This document shows, in pieces, positions 1 to 12,556 of a stretch of 64,000 nucleotides of DNA (position 1 is its first letter; every line of letters starts with the position of its first letter). The translations under genes and the position numbers were made by a program. The stretch lies in NCBI RefSeq assembly GCF_029227915.1, contig NC_079878.1, positions 24,703,501-24,767,500 on the forward strand, read 5' to 3'. A model generated the notes under the pieces. The model searched no databases, was not told the origin of the DNA, and saw nothing but the letters and a program-made list of their open reading frames with translations. The stretch is from Hydractinia symbiolongicarpus (Eukaryota > Cnidaria > Hydrozoa > Anthoathecata > Hydractiniidae).

Positions 1-3000
1 TTTAATATATAGTTTTGGCATATAAATTTAACTTTCTTTAAGAATATCTAAAAAGAAATATGAATGTCCACTTTGAGTTTTAAAATTTATGTTTTTGATA
101 TGTCCATGTTAGGATGATAATTGGGACATATTAGTTCAAGAATATGTATAAAGGAAACGTTTATGTATATGTCCACTTTGAGTTTTAAAACTTATGTTTT
201 TGATATGTCCACTTTAGGATGAAAATGTCGACATATTAGTTTTAACTATTTCAAATATGTAAAAAGAAAATGTATATGTCCACCTTAAGTTTTAAAATTT
301 ATGTTTTTGATATGTCCACTTTAGCATGATAATTTCGAGATAAAATTATTTTAAATATTCAAGAATATGTAAAGGAATTTCTATGTATGTGTCCACTTTA
401 AGTTTAAAAATTTATGTATTTGGTATGTCCACTTTAGGATGATAATTTTGAGATAAAATTATTTTAAATATTCAAGAATATGTAAAGGAAATGTCTATGT
501 ATATGTCCACTTTAAGTTTTAAAATTTATTTTTTTGACATGTCCACTTTAGGATGATAATTTCGACATATTAGTTTCAACTATTCAAAAATATTTAAAAA
601 GGAAATGTCTATGTATATGTCCACTTTGAGTTTTAAAATTTATGTTTTTGATATGTCCACTTTGGATGATAATTTCGACATATTAGTTTTAACTATTCAA
701 AAATATGTAAAAAGGAAATGTTTATGTATATGTCCACTTTGAGTTTTAAAATTTATTTTTTTGACATGTCCACTTTAGGATGATAATTTCGACTAGTTTT
801 AACTATTCGAAAATATTTAAAAAAGAAATGTGTATGTATATGTCCACTTTGAGTTTTAAAATTTATGTTTTCGATATGTCCACTTTAGCATGATAATTTT
901 GAGATAAAATTATTTTAACTATTCAAAAATATGTAAAAAGGAAATGTCTATGTATATGTCCACTTTGAGTTTTAAAATTTATGTTTTTGATATGTCCACT
1001 TTAGGATGATAATTTCGACATATTAGTTTTAACTATCAAAAATATGTAAAAAGGAAATGTTTATGTATATGGCCACTTTGAGTTTTAAAATTTATGTTTT
1101 TGATATGTCCACTTTGGATGATAATTTCGACATATTAGTTTTAACTATTCAAAAATATGTAAAAAGGAAATGTTTATGTATATGTCCACTTTGAGTTTTA
1201 AAATTTATTTTTTTGACATGTCCACTTTAGGATGATAATTTCGACTAGTTTTAACTATTCGAAAATATTTAAAAAAGAAATGTCTATGTATATGTCCACT
1301 TTGAGTTTTAAAATTTATGTTTTTGATATGTCCACTTTGGATGATAATTTCGACATATTAGTTTCAACTATTCAAAAATATGTAAAAAGGAAATGTCTAT
1401 GTATATGTCCACTTTGAGTTTTAAAATTTATGTTTTTGATATGTCCACTTTAGGATGATAATTTCGACATATTAGTTTCAACTATTCAAAAATATGTAAA
1501 AAGGAAATGTCTATGTATATTTCCACTTTGAGTTTTAAAATTTATGTTTTTGACATGTCCACTTTAGGATGATAATTTCGACATATTAGTTTCAACTATT
1601 CAAAAATATGTAAAAAGGAAATGTCTATGTATATGTCCACTTTGTGTTTTAAAATTTATGTTTTTGATATGTCCACTTTAGGATGATAATTTCGACATAT
1701 TAGTTTTAACTATTCAAAAATATGTAAAAAGGAAATGTTTATGTATATGTCCACTTTGAGTTTTAAAATTTATGTTTTTGATATGTCCACTTTGGATGAT
1801 AATTTCGACATATTAGTTTTAACTATTCAAAAATATGTAAAAAGGAAATGTCTATGTATATGTCCACTTTGAGTTTTAAAATTTATGTTTTTGATATGTC
1901 CACTTTGGATGATAATTTCGACATATTAGTTTTAACTATTCAAAAATATGTAAAAAGGAAATGTTTATGTATATGTCCACTTTGAGTTTTAAAATTTATG
2001 TTTTTGATATGTCCACTTTAGGATGACAATTTCGACATATTAGTTTCAACTATTCAAAAATATGTAAAAAGGAAATGTCTATGTATATGTCCACTTTGAG
2101 TTTTAAAATTTATGTTTTCGATATGTCCATTTAGCATGATAATTTCGAGATAAAATTATTTTAAATATTCAAGAATATGTAAAGAAAAATTTCGACTAGT
2201 TTTAACTATTCAAAAATATTTAAAAAAGAAATGTGTATGTATATTTCCACTTTGAGTTTTAAAATTTATGTTTTTGATATGTCCACTTTAGGATGATAAT
2301 TTCGACATATTAGTTTTAACTATTCAAAAATATGTAAAAAGGAAATGTTTATGTATATGTCCACTTTGAGTTTTAAAATTTATGTTTTTGACATGTCCAC
2401 TTTAGGATGATAATTTCGACATATTAGTTTTAACTATTTAAAATATGTAAAAAGAAAATGTATATGTCCACTTTAAGTTTTAAAATTTATGTTTTCGATA
2501 TGTCCACTTTAGCATGATAATTTCGAGATAAAATTATTTTTAATATTCAAGAATATGTAAAGAAAAATTTCGACTAGTTTTAACTATTCAAAAATATTTA
2601 AAAAAGAAATGTGTATGTATATTTCCACTTTGAGTTTTAAAATTTATGTTTTTGTTATGTCCACTTTAGGATGATAATTTCGACATATTAGTTTCAACTA
2701 TTCAAAAATATTTAAAAAGGAAATGTCTATGTATATGTCCACTTTGAGTTTTAAAATTTATGTTTTTGTTATGTCCACTTTAGGATGATAATTTCGACAT
2801 ATTAGTTTTAACTATTCAAAAATATGTAAAAAGGAAATGTTTATGTATATGTCCACTTTGAGTTTTAAAATTTATGTTTTTGATATGTCCACTGTAGGAT
2901 GATAATTTTGACATATTAGTTTTAACTATTCAAAAATATGTAAAAAGGAAATGTTTATGTATATCTCCACTTTGAGTTTTAAAATTTATGTTTTTGACAT

Positions 3001-3372
3001 GTCCACTTTAGCATGATAATTTTGAGATAAAATTATTTTAACTATTCAAAAATATTTAAAAAAGAAATGTGTATGTATATTTCCACTTTGAGTTTTAAAA
3101 TTTATGTTTTTGTTATGTCCACTTTAGGATGATAATTTCGACATATTAGTTTCAACTATTCAAAAATATTTAAAAAGGAAATGTTTATGTATATGTCCAC
3201 TTTGAGTTTTAAAATTTATGTTTTTGATATGTCCACTTTAGGATGACAATTTCGACATATTAGTTTCAACTATTCAAAAATATGTATAAAGGAAATATCC
3301 ATGTATATGTCCACTTTAAGTTTTAAAATTTATGTTTTTGATATGTCCAATTTCAAATGATAATTTCGGCAT
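1..3372. repeat. Satellite A: tandem array of about 114-bp monomers
   Basis: About 29 head-to-tail monomers of 113-115 bp fill the start of the window and probably continue to its left. Each monomer has two copies of a TATGTCCACTTT-like motif about 45 bp apart, then a GGATGATAATTTCGACATA-like segment and an A-rich AAATATGTAAAAAGGAAATG segment. A minor monomer type replaces the CGACATATTAG part with CGAGATAAAATTATT (for example near 320-360, 440-480, 2140-2170, 2520-2545). Monomers are very similar to one another, which suggests recent homogenisation. Short open frames inside it are by-products of the repeat. Confidence 0.97.
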
Positions 3373-3411
3373 TATTTTACTGACTCACTTGTATTACTTA
3401 ATTCTCTTTAG

Positions 3412-4539
3412 AGAACGAAAAGAAGTAGAGCTAATGATGTTAAATCGCCAAGACAAACTGCACTATATTATTGTAAAAGGGGAACTGATCCAAAATCATT
3501 TGTAAAGAAATGGATTAATGATCACATTGGTAAATTTGTTATTTTTTTGAATAACTGTTATAACTTAACTTCTTAATGATTACAGAATAGATGTGTGGTA
3601 AACATATATTTGTAGGATATGGTGTGTTTACAACATTGCCCCTGAAACATCACCAGTTTGTCCTGCAATATCCTGGAAAAGTTCTCACAAGAAAGGAAGG
3701 AGAGAGATTAGAGCTAGAGTATCCAACTTCCTGTGGATCATTTATTTTCTTTATGGACAAAAAGTGGTATGTCGAATTGAGAATGCCTTTTGTTTTCAGT
3801 TTCATTTGGGGAGGCACTTGAAGTTGGATCACATTCACCTAATAGCTAAGGTGAAAATAGAAGGTCTTATTTAGGAATTGGAGTGTAGATGTGTTTTATG
3901 TAAGCTTGACGTACCAAAGTAGCACCAGGAAGTTAAGACTACTTAGCTTTTACATCAAATTACATATAGACATAAACAATTTCTGTTTTGGATTTTTTGC
4001 AATTTGATTTAAAACATCTTATGGTAAAGATAAAAACGAAACTACAAACAGTTCCCTTCTATAGTTCTCTATGTCTTAATATATTTTTTAAATTTTTAGT
4101 GTTGATGCTACAAATGAGACCAGGCTGGGAAAATATGTGAACCATTCAAGTCATCGGAAATATTTGAATTGTTATCCAAAATTGATCGAGGAGGGTGGAA
4201 ATGCATTCATATGTTTGTTTGCTTCCTATGACATTCCTTTAGGAACTGAACTGCGATACAATTATGGAATTTCAGGGCTAGAATGGCAAAAGGTAGCACA
4301 CAATTAACAAAATTTATATTTTCCTCTTTTGAGTATGCCTAAGCTTGTTGTCTGCAAGTATGTTGTATGTCAAACAGCTTTTATTTTGAACACAGCTTTC
4401 GGACATGTTTTAAAAAAAACTTCTAGGATAAAAGATATATACATATATGAAAGAACAGTCAAATAAAACTGTTTGTTTCTTGTAGGATCCAACACATAAT
4501 ATACCATTCAATTTAGAAGACCTAGTTTCAGATAGGCTA
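3412..4539 (+). CDS. KMT5A/SET8-like SET domain, exons 1-4 of a SET-recombinase-Myb gene
   Basis: Four exons, 3412-3529, 3616-3766, 4100-4292 and 4486-4539, join in consistent phase (0>1>2>0) with GT-AG introns. The product reads through SET-domain landmarks in order: a GYGVF turn at the start, a GSFIFF strand, CVDAT formed across the 3766/4100 junction, YVNHSS (the NHS motif), LFASYDIPLGTELRYNYG at the end. The family usually has YDYG where this copy has YNYG; the catalytic-type Tyr is kept. SET8/KMT5A enzymes monomethylate histone H4 Lys20; the activity here is inferred only from the fold. The first exon starts at a splice acceptor only about 40 bp after satellite A, so the start codon lies upstream, in or beyond the satellite. 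The gene continues into the linker exons at 4666. Confidence 0.85.
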
Positions 4540-4665
4540 GTAAGTTTTTATATTACATGTAATAAATAGTAAGTGTGCATATAATAAGGTCGTCCATTAG
4601 CAATATGTTTTATCCATTTTCTAGTTTCTTGGGATCTTCCTTTTCTATGATATTTGTTGTTTCAG

Positions 4666-7600
4666 GTGTTGAGTAAGAACTTGACCTTGGTCCAAGGCAA
4701 GAATAACTTGACCTCTGATGTCATTGCAAAAAAGGTAAACGTGATAAAAAATAAGACACAGTTGATATAGCAAAACGAATGTTGTTTTTTGAAATGTGAA
4801 CACTGATAATATCTTCTTAGAAGGAGGATAATGACGAAAATGTGGGTATCATTACAGATATTCTCAAAAAATTGCTTGATGATGTGGTGGCAACTCAGGT
4901 GATAAACTTGTTATATTTTCTAATTTTATAAAAAATTCAATGTAAATTGAAGTATGTAAAGTGGTAAAGCTACTACATTTTGCTGTTTAAGGAAAAGCAT
5001 CACCTTATTATTTTTTAAAGGCCAGGTACAAAATCCCAGTTGAGCCATGGGCTGCCAAGTAAAAATGATTTTTTTTATTAGAGAATTGAATCTTTACATA
5101 CCTGGTTCTTTTAAAATTGTTATTTTTGATTCAAAGCTTCTAAGACTCGTTTTCAGAGTGGCTGCTAAGAAATACAAGCTTTATGAAACATAGCACACAA
5201 TCTGTTCTAGCATAGGAATAAGACAAACTTTTTTAAAAAATGTTGTAAATTGAGTGTGCCAAATCTTAAACTAGTTCTTGTTAAATTTAACATTCTTTAT
5301 TTTTAAGATGGAAAATATGGTGCCAGATTTTTCAGACAGTGAAGATGAGGGACTAAAATCAAGTGGCAACATGTATAATTTTTGTTTCTTTTTTCTTAAT
5401 GTCACAGTGCTGGCAATGGAGAGTCTTGGTGTTATAAAGTTTAATATTATTTAAATTCTTTACGTCTTTATTTACTAGGTTAATAAATTTACTTCCCTTT
5501 ATGGTAAGCCTATTTGAGTTTGGTGCACTATTCATGGACTTTTTAGTTTTGCTTTATTATTGTTGTGGTCATATATATTTCTATGATTACATTGACGGTT
5601 TACATAACAGAAATTACGGCACTAATGTTAAATTAATTTAAATCATAATTTGTTTGTGTTAGCATAATTGCTGATAACAATAAAAATGTTTGTTCTCCTT
5701 TTAGTCCATGGTTGAAGATTCTGAAGAGGCAGAAGATATTTCAGAGTTGGATACTTTGAATCATATTTCGTCTGTAAGTAATTTATAATTTTGCGTATTC
5801 AAGAAATTAAACCTAAACCTTTGTCCATATGAGGAAATCGGACTGGTATAGGCTTTTGTAATACATACTTTGTTGAATGTCATGCTTCTTAGACATAATT
5901 GCATTTAAAATTACTATCAATTATATAAATTTAAATGCTCTTAGGTCACAGTTTCAACTCCGATACAGACTAGAAAACTATCAGTTCAGTATAAGGTATG
6001 ATAGGAACTTCAAAACAACTTCCACAATTTTAATTCATTAAAATTGTGAAAATGAACGCTGTAAAATTTTCATGGTGTAACATTTTTCATTATAAATCAT
6101 AACGCCATAAATAGATTGAGTGATTTGTTCATTGCCGTCAAAGATACCAAACAACTGCTATTTTATAATTCAGTGGTCAATTCTCTAAGTTTATAATCTC
6201 GCGTGTTCGTTTTTAAATTGAAAGTCTCTAGACGCTTGTTTGCCATAATCTAGGAAGTATAAAGATAGCATAAATATTAATTGTATGCCATGAAAAAATT
6301 CTGCTAACTAAATTTATTCTCTTCCCTTCTTTAATTTAATTTAACTTAAAAGTAAAAGTCACATTTGTCTTGTTCATAGGCTTCAGGTGTGCAAACAAGT
6401 ATTGATAAAGGTAAAGCTGCCATCTACATTAAATTAATTTTCTATTAAGCTCCAATGTGACTGATTCTTTTTGCATTTAGTGCAATGATTTTAAGTTGTT
6501 ATTCGAATTCTGGGCCTTCAAAAAATCCTTCTGAATAAAGCATGTTCTCATATGATATATAACTGGATTTCCAAAAAGGACTCTGTTGTTGTAACTTAGA
6601 ACTCATAACCTGCTCGCTTTTATTCGTAAATACTAACCCGCTCACCTTTATCAAGTCCCATTTTATAAACTGTTTTTATCTGTTTTAAAAAAGCCATACT
6701 GTGTCTGTTTTAAGTATTTATTTTAATTGGTCCATTGGCTAAAAAGTGTCCTTTGTTATTTTGGTTTCAAATAGGTTTAATTTTTTTAGACAATCTTGAG
6801 GTTGATTTTACTACGGACAGTCCATCCATATGTGAGGTAACTTGATAGCAGCTTAGTGTATGATATTCCGAAATTCCATACAATACTTTGTTATGCAAAC
6901 GAGGAAAGTGTAAATGGATACGTAAAAATCAAAAGGTTTTTATCTTAATTGATCATAAGTATTTAAAGAAGATTTATGGTAAATAACACGTTATGCTATA
7001 AAATTACCCTACTAAAATAAATTGTTTAATGCCGATTCTTTCAGATTTCTGTGAAAAATGATTCCGGATTAAATGTTGAAGACGATATGGAAATCATTGA
7101 TACAGACGAGGAAGGAAAAGTGGAGAACAGTATTGCTATAGAGGTAATGTTCCGTGGTCCTATAAGGAGAATGTTCGGTTTGCATAACTACAATCTTTGA
7201 CGTTATCATTTTTTTACGCATAGTGTCATTTCTCTTTCTTAATCCCTGACTTTTTTTACGCAATCTTTAAAATCCAAAGTTAAAGTTAGGTTCCTTCTAA
7301 TTATAGGGTTTATTGGTATTTTATGTCGAAAGTATTAATCATATTTTTAAGTATGTACCTCTTTAGCCTTCTAAAATACCCGATGTTGTGTAACTATTAG
7401 TTTGTTCTAGTTATAAAAAGCGACTCTATTTTATATATTATAATAAGGCCTAGAATTTACATCAAACGAACTAAAGGCGGCGTTTCATTTGACATTGGAA
7501 GGATATGACATGCCGTAGCAATCGAATCAAATAAGAATTGAACATAATGTATGTACATAATGTTGCGATTGACATCTTTCCTATAGCCTGATTTGTATCT

Positions 7601-7811
7601 TTATTAGAAGAAAGAAACATCTGTAAAGAAAAGCGCCAACGAGGTAGTGTTTATTTTTTGTTTATTTTAAAAGATCTTGACAAGATAATCCATAACTTCA
7701 CTGGATGCTAAAAATGTATTCTTATGTTTTGCACTTGATATATTAACTTTTATAACCTTTTGCTTTTTTTACTAGAAAGTGGGAAAATCTGAGGAAAAAG
7801 AAGCCAAACAG
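4666..7811 (+). CDS. Acidic/Ser-rich linker exons of the SET-recombinase-Myb gene
   Basis: Small exons, each flanked by AG and GT and each open in a compatible phase: 4666-4734, 4821-4898, 5705-5773, 5945-5995, 6380-6410, 6790-6836, 7045-7143, 7608-7643, 7776-7811. All are phase 0 except the 6380/6790 pair, which share a split codon. Together they encode a low-complexity linker rich in Asp, Glu, Ser and Lys, with no domain I recognise. A possible extra exon starts at 5308 (acidic, with a SDSEDEG-like stretch), but its donor is unclear; the 4898 and 5705 exons join in frame without it, so it may be optional or dead. Phase agreement over this many exons is strong evidence that the SET part and the recombinase part belong to one transcript. 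Confidence 0.72.
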
Positions 7812-8050
7812 GTAATTTTATTTTTTGTGTGTTTCGTTGACGCCGTTAAGTCACTGCATTTAAAAGTTGAATCCAGACTCTTTGCTGAAACAAGAATAAC
7901 TGATGCTCAAGAGCTTCTTTTTGTAATATTGGCTTCTTTCCTAAATTGCTTATTTGAACCCCTTTGTCTCCGACAAATCTGATAAATCTGATGCTAAACA
8001 TTTTGTAAGAATAAACGGTTAAGTAGCTTAGGCGTGATGTTTATTCGTAG

Positions 8051-9683
8051 ATAAACTCAAGACCATTGAGACCCTGTTTTGTTTGCGATAAAAAGATCAA
8101 GCATTCGAAATTAAATAGACACATCACTTTATGTCATAAGCATCATCCAGATGTAAAGGATGCTTTGAACATGCCTCGAAAAGAAAGACTGAGAGCCTTC
8201 GCTAACTTTCGAAAAATTGGCATATATAATCATAATGTTAAAGAAATTGAGGAGGGCGGTAGAAATTTGTTGCGTGAAAAGCAAAACGATTCAGATGACC
8301 CACTTGTTATGTGCACCACCTGCAAAGGATTTTATGCCAAAACCTTTAAAGCTAGGCACAAGGCAGACTGCTCAAAGAACTCCTGTCAATTTCCTGTTAC
8401 AATTGCTCTGGATTGTACTAGTGATGAGTCATGGAAGCTATCGGATGATCAATTTAAGCAGAGAATTTTGAACATCATCAGAGACGATGCCGTTGGTACT
8501 CTTGCCAAATCGGATCCCGTTATTTTGATGGTTGGTCATCGCCTCTATGGCAAAATAAAAAGAAGACTAAACAAAAAGATGGAAGTTGAACGGTCTGTTC
8601 GAAGCGACATGCGTCGTCTGGCACATGTTTATTCCAGATTTAAAGATAGGGTGTTGGAAGTACCAAGAGATTGTTGTAATGACAAAAACAATGCTGGTGA
8701 CATGTTTCTGAGGGAAAATTTTGAGGTGCTGAAATATTCTATTGAATCCTACACTCATTCTGATTTGGAAGTTCAAAAGTCAGGACTTAAGGCAGCCTTG
8801 TACTACGTGTTGAAAGACGCCGCCGAAAAACTAATTGGTTATTACCTTGGTAAAAATAATGATGTTGATGCAGAAAAAATTAAAAACTTTTTGGTATTGC
8901 TGAAATTACGCAAAGATGAAATATTCGCTGACGCAACGTATGATTTAAACATGAGAAGGAATGTAAAAACTAAAAAACCTGCACAACTTCCAAACGAAGG
9001 CGATGTCCAACTAATTCGAGATTATGTGATTGAAAGGATACGCCACTTATCATCAGATCCATTTATCATCATGGACAGACATACGTTTGTTGAACTACGT
9101 GATTGTGCTTGCACTCGTCTTGTGCTGTATAATGGCCGAAGAGGTGGAGAACCATCGCGTCTAACCGTTACGCAGTGGATTGAAGCTGAAAAGGATGAAT
9201 GGTTAGACAAACAGCGGATACAGGATATTGCAAAAGAAACTAACTTAAGCAGTGGGACAAAGATCACATTTCAATCGGGAAAAGGAGTCAACCATTTAGT
9301 TCCTGTTTTTATTCCTAAAGATACTGTTGCTGCAATGAAGTTGTTGGCTAACGAGCAAGTAAGGAAAGATGCTGGTGTCCTTGAAGAAAACTCATACATA
9401 TTTCCCAGTACCCAAGGTTCTGATAATCATTGCTCTGGATGGCATAGCTTAGATAATGTTTGTGCAAAACTTCCAATTGCCAACAGAGAAAGAATTAGTG
9501 GTACAAGTAACCGACATCGCCTTAGTACCTTAATTGCTGGTTTAGGTCTATCAGAGTCCGATATGAGTTTGGCCTATGATCATTTTGGGCACAGTGAGAG
9601 AATTAACAAAACGATATACCAAGCACCAGCTGCTCATCGACAACTATTGTCAACTGGGAAACATCTATCTGTCCTTGATAATG
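8051..9683 (+). CDS. Zinc fingers plus Crypton-like tyrosine recombinase domain (large exon)
   Basis: One 1633-bp exon with acceptor TTCGTAG before 8051 and donor GTGAGC after 9683; it enters in phase 0 and leaves in phase 1. Numbering from 8066, residues about 4-24 form a C2H2 finger (CFVC...H....H) and 83-103 a C2HC finger (CTTC...H....C). The C-terminal half has the tyrosine-recombinase signature: Arg in NGRRGGE (358/359), Lys in SGKG (406), His-Arg in NRHRLST (484-485), His in HFGHS (509) and Tyr in TIYQAP (518). These enzymes cut and rejoin DNA through a 3'-phosphotyrosine. All catalytic-type residues appear present, although the canonical HxxR is compact here. The nearest known relatives are Crypton-type recombinases and their domesticated animal genes. 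It could be a host gene or a mobile gene with introns. Confidence 0.8.
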
Positions 9684-9757
9684 GTGAGCTGTTTTTCTGT
9701 AGTCTATTCTTGTGTATCAATTTTTTAAAAGTGAAACAAACGCATATCTTCTTATAG

Positions 9758-10871
9758 CGCAAAGTATAAAGAATGACAATAACTTCGAGAAAAAGGGTCC
9801 TAACTTAGTTGAAGAAAATGAAAAAAAATTTAGAGGTAAAACTTAGAATTATGGCTGTTCATATTGGCATACTTCTTTTCCTTGTGAGCAGTCAAACAAG
9901 AAATTTAATTTTGAAATTCTTCCAAAGTAAGTTCTTTTGACTCTTCATTCTATTCAGGTCTAACTTGTTCGTAATTACCTACATACAGGCTTGAATTACG
10001 TTGTAAATGTATTTTGTAGATGAAAATGCTGAAAAAGACACAAGTAAAGCGAACACTGTAAAATTACCGAATAAAAAGAAAATGAAGAAAAGTGTACAAG
10101 TGGGAGAAAAAAGACAAACTCATCGAAACGATACATTTAAAAAAGAGAAAACTTGCGGTTAGTTCATTGCGTAACAATAAGATTTTATTCACAAAATATT
10201 ATGTATTATTGGAAACATTTTCGTTTTTGAATCATTAGAGCCTTACGTTGCAAATAAAATGTTTGTTTTCAGAACAGGGCTTCGAATAAAAGCCCCTATG
10301 TAAACAAAATTTACGTGAAAAACCAACCTATTCGACTTAGATGGTCAATAGCGAAAACACGATCTCAGATTTATAGTGACGTCATAAAACATCACACATA
10401 ATATTTGTTACTAGGGAAGGACAGTATAAATAGTCAATTTTTTTAGTATTTCTGTTGTGTAAGTTAACTTTGTTACAATACCTGATTGCAAAATGACTGA
10501 AAGCCGTTTTCCTTTTAGCACCCACGAGAAAGTATGCACTTAGAAAAGAAAAGAACGTTTCTCAAAGTATGTCTTGATTTCCATGATTTTGTGTTTTCAA
10601 AATGATATCCTGTGTTGTTTGTTTTTTGTCAGCATTTAACTTCTTTATAAACAAGTTACTGGTTGTTTGCAAAGTGATGCTTTATATTCTGATTTTCCCT
10701 AATTTTTTCCTGATTTTTCAATAAAGTTACAATGTTTTTAACGGTTTAGAAACATCTGAAGAATCCAAACATTTTACAAATGTGAACGATGATGAACCTT
10801 CTGAATGGTCTGAATCAAATGGTCTGAATCAAGTGAAGATAGCGAACTCGAGAATTCTGTAAAATGCACTG
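9758..10871 (+). CDS. Basic linker exons of the SET-recombinase-Myb gene, ending in a frameshifted exon
   Basis: Exons 9758-9835, 10020-10157 and 10519-10566 are all phase 1 to phase 1, with AG/GT borders, and encode a Lys-rich region (KLPNKKKMKKS-like, possibly nuclear-targeting). The next exon, 10750-10871, contains a perfect 14-bp tandem duplication (10805-10832). It makes the exon 122 bp instead of a phase-preserving 108 bp and brings a TAA at 10860-10862 into frame. Downstream of the duplication the alternative frame is still Ser/Glu-rich and matches the phase needed by the exon at 11821. This allele therefore should make a product without the Myb-like tail, or a decaying transcript. Confidence 0.75.
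10805..10832. repeat. 14-bp perfect tandem duplication (frameshifting)
   Basis: ATGGTCTGAATCAA occurs twice in direct succession, at 10805-10818 and 10819-10832. It lies inside a coding exon and shifts its frame by two bases. Confidence 0.95.
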
Positions 10872-11269
10872 GTGAGGTTTTGTTAATCAACAATACTGTA
10901 TAACTCCTTACTAAGAAAAATCAAAAAGTACCATATTTTTTAATTTCTTGGTCTGTCTATATATAGTATATGAAATTGCAAAAATTAGTTGATTGTACTT
11001 ACCGGTGATAAACAACAGCTAAAAAGAATAATATCTTAAAAATTGCTGCGTAATTGCCGAAAATGAAAATATTGCTAAAGTGGAATATTTTGCGTCAAAT
11101 AAATGAAATTATTGTACTTGAACACGAAAGTTTATTTGATACAACTCGCAGACAGCTTAGATCCGAAATCATCGTATCCGTTTTCACAATATTTATTTCC
11201 ATATTCTTGAAATTGGAGTCCGAAAATATACAGAAACTAATAAAAAGAAATAGATTATCTTAATCCCTA

Positions 11270-11445
11270 TAATACTTAATAATTATTAATTCGCTATTCG
11301 TCGTTAGCCCGTGGAAAATCCACGGGTTCGCCCGTCCTTTTTATACCGCATTGCGTGCTTCTCGCTATTGCGCAGCTAAGCTACCATTTTGCGTGACAGA
11401 CAGACAGACAGACGTAAACGGGTATTATAATATAGATAATTAACC
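11270..11445. repeat. Short hairpin-bearing repeat with (ACAG)n inside an intron
   Basis: A perfect short hairpin, CCCGTGG-AAAAT-CCACGGG, lies at 11308-11326. It is followed by (GACA)n at about 11395-11414 and an ACGGGTATTATAATATAGAT end. The layout looks like the 3' end of a SINE or LINE or a small MITE. It lies in the intron between exons 10750-10871 and 11821-11922. I could not assign the family. Confidence 0.5.
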
Positions 11446-11820
11446 TTTTTAAAATATGGAAAAAAATTCATTAAAGAAATACTGAAATAAAGAAATGAAA
11501 ATGATAATAAAGATGGCGGAATTAATGTTTGCGAATTTGTTTTCACAAACCAAAATTCCACAAATTACCAGACAAGGGCGGACATCCGCAAAGTTGAGAT
11601 TCCAACAATCTGATTAAAGATTTTCAATTGCAACTAAATGAGACTATTCGTAACTTTTTTATTTCGCATATTTCATACAATTTTTGAAAGCATCCATCCG
11701 CAAAAATTGCTTCCGCGACAATTTCTTCTCTTCTATTGGAGGACGAAATAAGAATGAAATCATTGAAATTTGTATGCCCTTTTCGTGTATAAATTAATCT
11801 TGTAATGTTTTCTTTTACAG

Positions 11821-12130
11821 GTCAACAAGAAAGAAAATACATTCAATGGTCGTCAGAGCAAGAGGATAAACTATACAAAAAATTTGCAAGACATATAAAA
11901 AATAAAAAAAATGGATGGCCTTGTATGTATGACATGTATGTTTTGCACTAATTATGAAAACATGTTTTTGAATATCTAATATTTGTGTATGTGTAGGCTC
12001 TGATGATCTGAAAACATTCGCCAACGAGGAAGGAATTACTGTTGGAACTGTTCGAAATAAAATTAACAATGAAAGAGGAAAAATAGCACGACAAGCGGAA
12101 GCGAAAAAAAAGAAAATGAACATTGTTTAA
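11821..12130 (+). CDS. Myb/SANT-like C-terminal exons of the SET-recombinase-Myb gene
   Basis: Exons 11821-11922 and 11997-12130 (stop TAA 12128-12130) join in phase 1. They encode a Trp-containing helical module, with WSSEQEDKLYKKFARHI at its start and a TVRNKINNERGKI helix at its end, followed by a Lys-rich tail. I recall Myb/SANT-like modules of this type at the C-terminus of the recombinase-like animal family; they probably bind DNA or chromatin. The exons keep open frames and good splice sites although the upstream exon is frameshifted, so the break is probably recent or polymorphic. Confidence 0.7.
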
Positions 12131-12556
12131 TTGTGATAGAGCTTTGGTTTCTTTTATTTTTATTATTTTTACGTTACCATAAAAGTACATGTTTATAATT
12201 ATTTATTATGTTTACAAAAGTACATTTATAAAAACATGTACACTATACATGTTTTTATAAATAATGTGACAGCTTTTATCATCATCAAATTTTCTTGAGT
12301 ATACTCTAAAAAATTCAAGTCTAAACAACACATCACTCCGTCACCCCTTAGACGGGGAGAAAGGCAAGAAAAAGTGTTAAAGTCACGAGGATAATTTCTA
12401 TACAGGTTTCAATCATGTTTTAACAATCAAAATGTATGATCAACGATAATTTAATTCAACTCTCCCCCCTCTCCCATGAAAAATATTTTGAACTGTGTGG
12501 TTTTCATAACTGTATGTGATAAGAAAACTGGCTCTCATAAGTGAAGTATATCTTTT
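12131..12556. other. 3' flank of the SET-recombinase-Myb gene, no gene seen
   Basis: AT-rich 3' flanking sequence with a local TTTATAAAAACATG/CATGTTTTTATAAA inverted repeat around 12220-12260. No coding sequence was recognised. Confidence 0.5.

Noticed and set aside
1232-1417. Small open frame within satellite A
   Set aside because: It is a reading of two repeat units and its sequence repeats with the monomer; no sign of a gene.
1-3372. CRISPR-like array
   Set aside because: The units are contiguous satellite monomers without unique spacers, in a eukaryotic setting.
8567-9267. Minus-strand frames within the recombinase exon
   Set aside because: Shadows of the plus-strand coding exon, which has clear domain motifs.
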